The position numbers and the translations under genes were made by a program. The notes under the pieces are model-generated. The model did not search any database, was not told the DNA's origin, and saw only the letters and a list, made by a program, of their open reading frames with translations. A stretch of DNA of 64,000 nucleotides from Glebionis coronaria. Lineage: Eukaryota > Streptophyta > Magnoliopsida > Asterales > Asteraceae. This document shows, piece by piece, positions 1-9,671 of this stretch (position 1 is its first letter; each line of letters opens with the position of its first letter). The DNA is taken from NCBI GenBank assembly GCA_025667525.1, contig CM046881.1, positions 497,199,627-497,263,626 on the forward strand, written 5' to 3'.

Positions 1-130
1 GGATTTTTAGCAATTTTTTTAATTTTTATGATTTTTTTGAAATTTTTAAACAAGAAAAATAACGCTCACAAGTGAACGGATCCCAAAAAGCAACGCGTCT
101 CTCAGAGAAAACCGTTAATCTTTACGAAAA
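1..130 (-). other. Leader of the left Athila-like element (downstream of its PBS)
   Basis: Read on the minus strand this is the untranslated leader that follows the primer-binding site. It matches the leader of element F at 60075-60180 (same GGATCCGTT block, same A/T-rich tail), so the two elements belong to one family. The gag and pol of this copy lie left of the window. Confidence 0.75.
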
Positions 131-148
131 GAGCCGGCAACGGCGCCA
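131..148 (-). promoter_or_regulatory. Primer-binding site, left Athila-like element
   Basis: On the minus strand it reads TGGCGCCGTTGCCGGCTC. This resembles the tRNA-Asp-type primer site known from Athila-like elements. It marks the inner edge of the LTR, and the same site, mutated, occurs in element F at 60057-60074. Confidence 0.7.
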
Positions 149-149
149 T

Positions 150-1255
150 TTAATAAATAGCATTTTAGTTATAAAAATTGTTCATTGATGTGTGTCTAAT
201 CGAATTGATCTTGGTTAACTATGCGACTCAGTCGTTCTTTGGTGAAACAAATAGTTGTGTCGTTGTAGTAATTAAAAGTGCAAGACTTAAAAGTAAAGGG
301 CTGGTAAAAGTAAATCTAACTCTAATTTAAAATAAATGTGCAAGTATTTAAAAGCTTGACGGAAAATTAAAAGGCACTAAAAGTAAATAACGCAAACTTA
401 AAACTAACCTAAGGCAAACTTAAAACGCAAATAAAACATAACCTAAGGCAAAGCTAAAATAAATCTAAGGCAAATAAACTTGAAGTGCAACTAAGTAAAA
501 AGGCGGGAAAAGTAAAGCTTGAAAATTAAAAACAGAAAGTTAAAAGCTAAAATTAAAAATAACCTGAAAATAGCTCATCCGGAATAATCCTTCGTTCGGA
601 ATAAACATTCAACAGGAATGTCACCTTCGTTCAGAATGTTCTTCTTCACTCGGAATATTAGCCAAAATCCTTGATCCGGAATAAATGCTTTATTCCGGAA
701 TTAATAACTAGCATTTTAGTTATAAAAATTGTTCGTTGATGTGTGTCTAATCAAATTGATCTTGGTTAACTATGCGACTCAGTCGTTCTTTGGTGAAACA
801 AATAGTTGTGTCTTTATAGTAATTAAAAGTGCAAGACTTAAAAGTAAAGGGCTGGTAAAAGTAAATATAACTCTAATTTAAAATAAATGTGCAAGTATTT
901 AAAAGCTTGACGGAAAATTAAAAGGCACTAAAAGTAAATAACGCAAACTTAAAACTAACCTAAGGCAAACTTAAAACGCAACTAAAACTTAACCTAAGGC
1001 AAAGCTAAAATAAATCTAAGGCAAATAAACTTGAAGTGCAACTAAGTAAAAAGGCGGGAAAAGTAAAGCTTGAAAACTAAAAACAGAAAGTTAAAAGCAG
1101 AAAGTTAAAAGCAGAAATTAAAAATAACCTGAAAACAACTCATCCGGAATAATCCTTCGTTCGGAATAAACATTCATCCGGAATGTCACCTTCGTTCGGA
1201 ATGTTCTTCTTCACTCGGAATATTAGCCAAAATCCTTGATCCGGAATAAATCCTT
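150..1255. repeat. Tandem duplication, about 550 bp x 2, in Athila-like LTR
   Basis: The segment beginning TAGCATTTTAGTTATAAAAA at 159 recurs at 709 and stays collinear for about 550 bp with few differences (for example TTCATTGATG versus TTCGTTGATG). The duplicated part is the inner, U5-side end of the LTR on the minus strand. Confidence 0.85.
570..702. repeat. ATCCGGAAT-type motif array, first block
   Basis: Degenerate copies of TGATCCGGAATA / TTCGTTCGGAATA recur every 15-25 bp. The block belongs to the first copy of the 550-bp duplication and contains a full ATTCCGGAAT palindrome near 692. Confidence 0.8.
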
Positions 1256-1398
1256 TATCCAGAATATGTCACTTATCCAGAATAATGTCTTGATTCGGAA
1301 TAATGGTCTTGATCCGGAATGTTCTACTGATCCAGAATAATTCCTTGGCCCTTCGTTCGGAATATATTCTGAATGAACCTTGATCCGGAATATTAAAA
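1138..1398. repeat. ATCCGGAAT-type motif array, second block
   Basis: About a dozen degenerate TGATCCGGAAT units run up to the insertion point of element A at 1400. The array resumes directly after element A at 12652, showing that A inserted inside it. Confidence 0.85.
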
Positions 1399-1399
1399 T

Positions 1400-4336
1400 T
1401 GTAAAACCCGCATGCTTTTACCATGCATAGTACCTTTAGGATCGTACGTACTAGTTAAAAACTTTCCTAATATAGCATGATTACGATTACGTGTTAGGAG
1501 TTTATGTATTATGTACGTGTTAGAACACGATAAGTATTTTATTTGCACGATCACGTAATTTAGCAATAAGTAATCACAAGCATATGATCACGAAATCACG
1601 AGCGTAATTAAAACACGAGCTATTATTAATTACGTATATATATTTAATACAAGCGTAATTAAATATATAAGAGTATGGTATTTACGTAACGAGAACATTT
1701 AAAACATGAACTTAATTAAACATAAACGAGTATTAAATAACAAGACACGAAACGAGGTACGGGAACCCCACGAGGGAGTCCCTACCCGCGGCCAAAACAA
1801 GGTAATGGGCCAAGCCCATTACCAATTTAACTAAGAGGGGATAAATAGAGTTTTTACTACTCAAATTAAAGTTACAGAAGATTTTAAGAAAAAAACCTAA
1901 AATCCCTTTTCTCCTCCTTTGTGTGCCGCCAACTTCAAATCACCATCAAGGTGATTTCTTTGATCTTGGATCTTGTTAAATTAGTGTTTGTTCGTGTTTG
2001 TTCTTCACCCTCTTGATCCACGAATACGGTAAAACCTTTTTAACTGTTTTTCTTTTTAATTAATCTTTTATTAATTAAGAACATGTGATGTTGTTTATAA
2101 AAACATATTAATTAAACCTAGATCTAACATGTTTTGATCATTAATTAATCAAAGGGTCGATCAAAGGGGTGTTTTGCTTTGTGCCGCAAGGTACAACCGA
2201 CCCCAAGGGGGTTTGGTTTGTTCTTAGCCGACCACCACCAAGACCTTTGGTCTTGGTTGGTGCGTGTGGGTCCCACGGCAGCGAGGGGGTACCCCGATTT
2301 GGTTCGGGGTACGGTGTTGTTTCATATCCGGTGCATGTTTTTAGGCTTAGATCCGGATCATGACTATGTTAGTTGTTTATGTTATAAACTTATGTTAAAA
2401 AATTAAATTAATAAAAGATGAGATTAATTTAATAACATGACTTAGGTTAATTAATTATTAATAATCATTAAATTATTTTTAACCTAAGTATTTATATAAT
2501 TAAGACTTATAATTAATTAATTATTTAAAAACCATGGATATAATTAATTAATTAAACATGACTTAGGTTATATTATTAATATTTAATAATACATATTTTA
2601 ACCTAAGTATTTAATATATTTAATTAGAAACATGTCATACTTTAATTAAATATTATAACCTATAGTTTGATTAAATTACATGATATAATTATTAAACTAT
2701 ATAATATATCATATGACTTAGGAAATAATCATGAAAATACTTAGGCTTATTTACTTAGCTTATTTAACCAACTTATTTCTAATTATGGAAACTTTCTATT
2801 TTTAGAAACTTAATTAAATAAGGCAGCTATTTTATTTATGGAAACCAGCTATTTTTAGAAACTTATTTATTTAAGGCAGCTAATCTATTTATGGAAACTT
2901 ATTTAATTAGGGCAACTAATCTATTTATGTAAACTTTCTATTTTTAGAAACTTATCTATTTTATGCAGTAAATCTATTTTTGGAATTTTTCTATTTTTGG
3001 AAACTTTCTATTTTTGGAAACTTTCTATTTTTGGAAACTTTCTATTTTTGGTAACTTTCTATTTTAGGAAACCTGCTATTTTTGGAAAGTTACTTATTAT
3101 TACACAGTAAGTATAATAACACATGAAATATAAGAAATACTTAATCAGAATGAACAGAATATAGGATTTAACACAGTTTAAGGCTTTAAACAGTGTAAAA
3201 TAGTAAGAATACATAGAATAAGCTAAGACATGATATAAAACCAGCTATGTATGTAGTAAGCATATACTTATTGCATGTACGTATTTATGTAGCGCTAGTG
3301 TTTCAGAAGTAGGATTCTCGCAGTTCATCGTTCTCGTTCACTAGACATAAGGTACGGATTCCCGTCCTTTCAGTATGGACATTCTTTCCTTATTAGGTTT
3401 TCCCCGCATGCAGCCAACTGTTTTCCCGTAGTATAAGGATGAGTTTGATTGCTTATGTTTTAATATGATTACCTATAGCCATATACATGCATGACCAGTT
3501 TCACCTAGTTATGGAGGTACCATAACCATAACATTAGAGGCACTGATGTTATGACTTCACCACGGCGGAGTGATTGCTTGTGGCGTCCCTTCAGCTTTTG
3601 GCCATTTATTATATTTATCATGTGGGGCGTATGGGTGCATCCTAGTTACACGTTTTTATTCAGGATTACATGGTGAATGTGGTGTGTGCCTTGCATCCTT
3701 CACAAAGAGCTGATCCCTCCTACCCATAAAACCAGTATATTAAATTAGAGGCAGCCCCTCTAATTTGCATGATGAGGTCACCCCTCCAATTATTCATGCA
3801 TGGTGGATTTTCATGACCTATATTGGCTAATGGTAAATTATGACAAACAGTTTTTATAAGATAAACATAAGACTTTCAAACTATAAAACCAGTTTTATTA
3901 AGACTTAACTAGGTTACTCGGGACTTAGTTTCTTCCGCTGTTAATATGTTATATGCTTATCCTATTCATGCTTTATTGTACATCCGTGCACTGAGCGTTT
4001 AGCTCAGCCGTTTTCCTTTTCTATGTTCCTAAAACGGCAGGTACTCAGGGACGCTCGTAGATACTAAGAGAACGTGCATATGGACTGGAAGCTATCTAGC
4101 CTTCTTTACATTATGCATTTCTTTTCTTTATGATACTTATGCTTTGGACATTGTTTCGTCCTTATTCCTTACTATACTATGTTTGTGTGTGATGAGCTTT
4201 ACTATTAGACTACCGATGTTTGATTCCGGTATTTTCCTTTATATGGTCAAGTAATGTTTAGACATTTTACCTTGTATGCTTTGATGACACGCCATAATTA
4301 CTGTGATATTTCCATTTCCAAAATGGGGTGTTACAA
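1400..4336 (+). repeat. 5' LTR of element A
   Basis: Starts TGTAAAACCCGCATGC and ends GGGGTGTTACA, 2937 bp. It is collinear with the 3' LTR with scattered substitutions and a shorter 15-bp minisatellite. A GGATAAATAG stretch near 1838 is a possible TATA-type promoter element. No supported gene: small ORFs at 2169-2406 are unconvincing. Confidence 0.92.
2968..3088. repeat. 15-bp minisatellite in 5' LTR of A
   Basis: About five tandem copies of a CTATTTTTGGAAACTTT-type unit, the last ones degenerate. Fewer copies than at the same place in the 3' LTR (11251-11398). Confidence 0.8.
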
Positions 4337-4340
4337 TTAT

Positions 4341-4353
4341 GGTATCAGAGCCA
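4341..4353 (+). promoter_or_regulatory. Primer-binding site of element A (tRNA-Met type)
   Basis: TGGTATCAGAGCC lies four bases after the 5' LTR. It is the usual primer site for initiator tRNA-Met in plant LTR retrotransposons. Confidence 0.9.
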
Positions 4354-4793
4354 AGGCTTCGACCTGTAGGCTCTCAAATATGACTTGTGATTAGTGGGTA
4401 GTCACTACGGTCTTCCTAGAACTGACAGTTGTTTTCATGCATTCATCATTTTTGAGCATACATATATATGTCATTGTTACAGGGTTTTTGACTAAGTAAT
4501 GGTTGGTACAGGACTGGCCCTATTTAGTCGCATGTGTTTTATCGAAACTTTTAGATTTGGGACCGACCCATAGGCGTCCCCTCGATATGTCTTTTGTTTT
4601 GAGTGAACTGACCAGAGGCGTTCACTCTCGAGCATACAAAGTTTTCATAAAACTGCATCATGCATTCATACACAAAATTTTCTTGCATAAATTTTTTCTC
4701 GTGAAATTTTTTTAGTATAAAATTTTTTTCATGTATATATTTTATATTTTATGTTTTGAACTGTTAATCATATGTTTTATGTTATACTGTCAG
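4354..4793 (+). other. Leader of element A
   Basis: Untranslated region between the primer site and gag. Its 3' end is T-rich and finishes in GTCAG directly before the gag ATG, like a splice acceptor. A GTAATG at about 4495 could be a donor. The small ORF at 4503-4715 resembles nothing I know. Confidence 0.6.
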
Positions 4794-5524
4794 ATGGTTC
4801 TCACACACGAACAGGAGCAGCTCAATGCTGCAATTCAGGCTGCCATGCAAGCCTTGCTTCCTCAACTGAGGAATGACATCCGGGCTGAAGTTCAAGCTGC
4901 CAACAATCAGCAACAGCACAATCAGCCACCTCCTCCTCCTCCTCCAGTGACATTAGCAGTATGGCTGGAGAGATTCAACAAGCTCCGCCCTCGAGCTTTT
5001 GAGAAGACAGATAGCCCCAACGATGCTGAAAGCTGGTTGGCTCACATCGAGAAGATTTTCAACGCTATGGGCTGTGACCCCGCATACAAGGCGAGGTTGG
5101 CATGCTATCGGTTCGAAGGCGATGTACTCAACTGGTGGTTAGATTTGATGCAATCTGAAGGTGGTGATGAGTGGGTTGCTGGTTTGACTTGGGCTCAGTT
5201 TAAGGAAAGGGTGATGGAGCAGTTCTTTCCCAAGGCGGAGCAGGACAAGCTCAAGAGAGAGTACCATGGGATCCGTCATAGAGCTAGGGAGAATAGCAAT
5301 GAGTTTATGCAGCACTTTCTTCGCTTGGCTGGTTTCCTTGGTGCGGCAGCAGGTACTCCTGAAGAGCAGGCACATCACTTCAGATGGGCTCTTCGCACAT
5401 CGGTCGCAAACAATCTGGTGTGTGCTACGTTCAATACTGTAGCACAAGTGGCCGATGCAGCACGGAAACTAGAGATGCTGCAGGAGAGGGATGAGCTCGG
5501 GGAAGCTGAAAGACCCGACAAGAG

Positions 5525-5605
5525 GTAAACCTTCGTATTCAAGCGGTGACCAATCCGTATACCTTCCATATGTCAATTATTCATCTCTTTAAATGTATCT
5601 TCCAG
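5525..5605 (+). other. Candidate intron 1 in gag of element A
   Basis: An 81-bp AT-rich interval starts GTAAAC and ends ATCTTCCAG. Removing it joins two halves of an Arg codon (phase 2) and continues in a Lys/Gln/Asn-rich gag linker. Left in, it brings an immediate TAA. Inferred from frame and splice-site consensus only. Confidence 0.65.
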
Positions 5606-5755
5606 GAAGAAAACTGGGGACCGGTCTCAGCCGGCTACGCAGCAGCAGCCTCATCAGCCCAAGGGAAACGGTCAGACTAATGACCGATCTGCTACGGATA
5701 AGCGTGGCGGTAATGACAATTACCGTAACAACGCCGGGCAATCCAGCAACAGCAG

Positions 5756-5847
5756 GTCCGAATACTTACGAAATTTATTATGTTTTATGTTATAACTCAT
5801 ATTCTGACACTTTAGCAAAATTCTACCGAGAACCATGGAAACGGTAG
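5756..5847 (+). other. Candidate intron 2 in gag of element A, boundaries uncertain
   Basis: The gag frame ends in a TAA inside an AT-rich gap and resumes in Asn/Gln/Gly/Arg-rich sequence. The donor GTCCGA at 5756 is poor. The best-looking acceptor, ACTTTAG at 5815, does not keep the frame; AG at 5847 does. An indel near a true junction could explain this. Confidence 0.4.
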
Positions 5848-5894
5848 GGACCAGAACCAGAGAGGTTCGCAGACTAGCCGTCCAGCTATCACTG

Positions 5895-5967
5895 GTATTC
5901 AATCTTACGATTATCCGCTTCGTCCTTTGTACCCAACTATTATGTCTCATGTAAAATGTTTTATCAG
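5895..5967 (+). other. Candidate intron 3 in gag of element A
   Basis: A 73-bp interval starts GTATTC and ends TTTTATCAG. Its removal (phase 1) joins a Gly codon and leads in frame into the zinc-knuckle exon at 5968. Because 73 is not a multiple of 3, reading through it would lose the knuckle frame. Confidence 0.6.
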
Positions 5968-6180
5968 GTCCTCAGCCAGCCAGAGCACCTGCTGGAGGAT
6001 ACACTCATCATCTTTGCTCTACTTGCCACCGTAGGCACCCAGGACCATGTCGCCGTAATACTGATGCGTGCTTCAAGTGTGGTCTTCCTGGCTATATTAT
6101 GAAGGATTGCCGTAAGGGCGAGATGGAGGGTACATCGGGACATGTTGATACCAAGCCGCCTCCTACTGCCGGACGTGTTA

Positions 6181-6805
6181 CACGACATCTCGAGACCAGG
6201 CCAACAAGTCTACAGGTACCATCACTGGAATCTTGTATATGTATGGTCGCGCTGCATGTGTTCTTTTCGATACGGGTGCTACTCACTCGGTTATTTCCAC
6301 TGCTTATGCTAAGAACATTAGGATGCCTCCCTTGCCACTAGAAAATAGGCTTACTATTTCCACGCCTTTTAGGGACTCTGTATTAATCACCCATGTATAC
6401 AAGAGTCTTCCCCTAGAATTTGATGATAAGGTACGACCTGTTGACGCACTTCTGCTGGACATGAATGAGTTCGACATGATTTTGGGCATGGATTGGCTAT
6501 CCAAGTATCATGCTACCATAGACTGCCATTCATATCAAGTTATCTTCGGTGATGTCAACGCACCAGAGTACATTCATAACGGGTTCATACCCGGACGGTC
6601 TGTACAAATCATATCCACCCTACAAGCGCGTGCACTCCTGTCACATGGTTGCGAGGGTCATCTAGCTACGGTTCACGACATGGATGCTGAATCTCCATCG
6701 ATTCAGGATCAACCAATAGTGTCGGAATTCCAAGACGTGTTTCCAGCAGAACTTCCAGGCATACCACCTGCACGAGAAGTGGAATTCAGTATCGAGCTGC
6801 TTCCA
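6181..6805 (+). pseudogene. pro: Protease domain of element A
   Basis: Aspartic protease that would cut Gag-Pol. The active-site DTGA motif is at 6269-6280 (residues about 12-15 of the open segment from 6233), followed by the usual DMILGMDWL segment near 6472. The frame is entered by a shift from gag near 6178 and ends at TGA 6806-6808, directly before RT in the same frame, so the original polyprotein was continuous. Confidence 0.85.
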
Positions 6806-8060
6806 TGAGCTGAACCAATCTCCAAGGCATCTTATCGCATGGCTCCCATAGAGCTGAAGGAGCTGAAGGATCAACTGCAAGAATTTCTTGAACGAGGTTT
6901 TATTCGACCGAGCGCATCTCCATGGGGCGCACCGGTTTTGTTTGTTAAGAAGAAGGATGGCCGTATGCGTCTTTGCATAGACTATCGCGAGCTCAACAAG
7001 ATTACCATTCGGAATAGGTATCCAATGCCACGCATTGACGATCTGTTTGACCAACTCCAAGGGGCCAAACACTTCTCCAAGATCAATCTTAGGCCAGGCT
7101 ATCATCAGTTACGAGTCAAGGAGCAGGATATTGCTAAGACTGCCTTTCGTACTCGTTATGGCCACTACGAGTTTGTAGTTATGCCATTTGGCCTAACAAA
7201 TGCTCCAGCAGTGTTCAAGGATCTGATGAACAGAATCTTCCATGAATTTCTGGACAAGTTTGTCATTGTTTTCATCGATGACATTCTAATTTTCTCTAAG
7301 TCCAAGGAGGAACACGAAGACCATCTTCGTACAGTACTACAGATTCTTCGTCAGAAGCAGCTGTATGCTAAATTCTCCAAGTGTGAGTTCTGGTTAGACA
7401 AGGTGGCATTCTTAGGTCACATTGTATCAACAGAAGGAATCACTATGGATCCAGCGAAGGTTGAGGCCATTACTAAGTGGCCAAGGCCGACATCAGCGAT
7501 TGAAGTCCACAGTTTCTTAGGCTTAGCTGGCTATTACCGTATGTTCGTAGAGAACTTTTCTCGCCTAGCACTACCATTGACCAAACTGATGCGGAAAGGG
7601 GAGAAATTCGTCTGGACTGAAGATCGAGAGAAGAGCTTTGAAGACCTGAAGCAGAAGCTAGTATCTGCACCTATTCTTACTCTACCATCTGGTACGGGTG
7701 GATTTCAAATCTACAGCGATGCATCGGGGAAGGGACTTGGCTGTGTTCTCATGCAACATGGGAAAGTGATCGCGTACGCTTCACGGAAGCTTAAGCCTTA
7801 TGAAGAGAATTAACTCACGCACGACCTGGAACTTGCTGCAGTCATGTTTGCATTGAAGATATGGAGACACTACTTATATGGAGAATCATGTGACATTTTC
7901 ACGGACCACAAGATCTTGAAGTATATCTTCACTCAGCGTGAATTGAACATGAGGCAGAGGAGATGGTTAGAGCTGTTGAAGGATTATGACATTAATCTAC
8001 AGTATCATCCCGGAAAGACAAATGTAGTAGCAGATGCCCTTAGCAGGAAGTCCGGAATGA
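6806..8060 (+). pseudogene. pol: Reverse transcriptase-RNase H of element A
   Basis: Typical chromovirus RT: thumb and finger motifs from 6839, the FIDD catalytic motif at 7271-7282, and the LGLAGYYR connection near 7520. RNase H starts near 7710 with [11 protein letters not shown] and continues through FTDHK to DALSRK at about 8045. Two nonsense codons interrupt it (TGA 6806, TAA 7811). The first catalytic Asp of RT motif A is Asn (codon 7085-7087, in [10 protein letters not shown]), so this enzyme could not polymerise even without the stops. Confidence 0.9.
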
Positions 8061-9600
8061 TCAACAACATTAGAATCGAAGAGGAAATCATAAGAGACTT
8101 GGAGCGACTAGACATCGAGATCATGGTACGTGGACATCACGGTTACTGGGCTAATCTTAGAGTAGAACCCGAGTTACTATCTAAGATTAAGGAAGCTCAG
8201 AAAGATGACGGAGAAATTTGGGCGATAGTAAAGAATTTGGAGAAGCAGACGGAATTCAGAGTAGATGCAGATGGTATCGTATGGCAGGGCACTAGACTTT
8301 GTGTTCTTGACGACCAACAACTCCGGGAAGCTTTGCTAGCAGAAGCTCATAGCTCCCCATTCTCGATACATCCTGGTTCAACCAAAATGTACCATGACAT
8401 CAAGCAGTACTTTTGGTGGAGTGGTATGAAACAGGATGTGGCCACTTATGTCTCTAAATGTCTTACCTGCCAGCAGGTTAAGATCGAGCATCAGCGATCT
8501 GGCGGTCTCCTTCAACCGTTAGATATTCTAGAGTGGAAGTGGGATAAAATCACCATGGATTTTGTTACTGGTCTTCCGCCTACCAAAAAGAAGCACGATG
8601 CAATTTGGGTTATAGTTGATCGACTTACCAAATCAGCTCATTTCTTACCGATCCGCAAGGAAGATCCGGTAAGTAAACTCGCAGATACGTACAGACGAGA
8701 GATCATGAGACTCCACGGTGCACCATCCAGCATCGTCTCAGACAGAGATCCTCGATTCACTTCGCGCTTTTGGAAAAGTCTGTAGAAATCTTGGGGAACA
8801 CAACTTAAGCTTAGCACGACTTTTCATCCTCAAACGGACGGACAATCGAAGCGAACCATTCAAACATTGGAGGATATGTTGAGATCATGTGCGTTGGAAT
8901 GGACGGGTGATTGGGACGAATACATCTGTTTGGTGGAGTTTGCGTACAACAACAGCTGGCACGCAAGCATCAAGTGTGCTCCATTTGAGATGTTGTATGG
9001 CAGAAAGTGTCGCGCCCCAATCTGCTGGGATCAGGTTGGCGAGCGAACACTCGAAGGACCAGAAATCATAGAGATGACGAACGAGAAGATCGCTGTAGCT
9101 AGGCAGAAGATTCAGGAGGCACGGTCACGTCAGAAGAGTTACGCCGATAAGCATCGTAGGGATTTACACTTTAACGTAGGAGATCACGTCTTCCTTAAGG
9201 TTTCGCCAGCACGTGGTGTTAGACGCTTCGGGATTAAAGGGAAGCTCAGTCCTCGTTTCATCGGACCGTTTGATATCATTGAACGAGTCGGTGAAGTATC
9301 TTACCGATTGGGGTTACCTCCGCAGCTTTCGCATGTGCACAATGTGTTTCATGTGTCCTTACTCAGAGGGTACCAATATCATCCCCTTCACATGGTTCAG
9401 TATCCACTGGAACAGATACGTGAAGATCTCACTTTCATAGAAGAACCCGAACGAGTTCTTGACAGGCAAGAACGAGTCATGAGAAAGAAGATGATTCTAT
9501 TCGTCAAAATTCTATGGAGGGATCATACCGAGCGGGAAGCCACTTGGGAAATGTAGGAGTCTATCCGGGCTTCTTACCCTCATTTCATATTTTGAATTCG
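8061..9600 (+). pseudogene. pol: Integrase with chromodomain-like tail, element A
   Basis: Integrase joins cDNA ends to host DNA. The HHCC zinc finger lies at about 8346-8475, the first catalytic Asp in TMDF near 8556 and the second in SDRDPRF near 8740. The third catalytic position, normally Glu, is Lys at 8849-8851. A TAG splits the core at 8783-8785. The C-terminus has the usual GPF.I..RVG block near 9265 and a short chromodomain-type tail (about 9451-9590) cut by TAG at 9554-9556. Confidence 0.88.
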
Positions 9601-9658
9601 GGTATGTTCTTCTTTGCCAATTACTTTATCTATAATTCAGGGACGAATTATTCTTTTT

Positions 9659-9670
9659 AGGGGGGAAGAG
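9659..9670 (+). promoter_or_regulatory. Polypurine tract of element A
   Basis: AGGGGGGAAGAG lies one base before the 3' LTR. It is the expected primer for plus-strand cDNA synthesis. Confidence 0.85.
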
Positions 9671-9671
9671 T

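Larger units (their letters stand above)
4794..6180 (+). pseudogene. gag: gag of element A (nucleocapsid and capsid), with intron-like intervals
   Basis: The structural Gag protein packages element RNA. I start it at the ATG at 4794, directly after a TTATACTGTCAG tract; an upstream in-frame ATG at 4731 lies in non-coding-looking sequence. The N-terminus is Gln-rich with a run of seven Pro, followed by the retrotransposon gag capsid fold (residues about 50-230). The frame then meets TAA at 5526, but coding resumes in Gln/Asn/Gly-rich linker and a zinc-knuckle region after three short gaps at 5525-5605, about 5756-5847 and 5895-5967. The knuckle reads CFKC..Y...DC, with Tyr where His is normal. 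A probable one-base deletion near 6178 shifts the frame into protease. Confidence 0.8.

Noticed and set aside
2169..2406. Two overlapping small plus ORFs in the LTR of A
   Set aside because: They overlap in different frames, lie in LTR sequence, and are changed in the matching 3' LTR region near 10440-10680.
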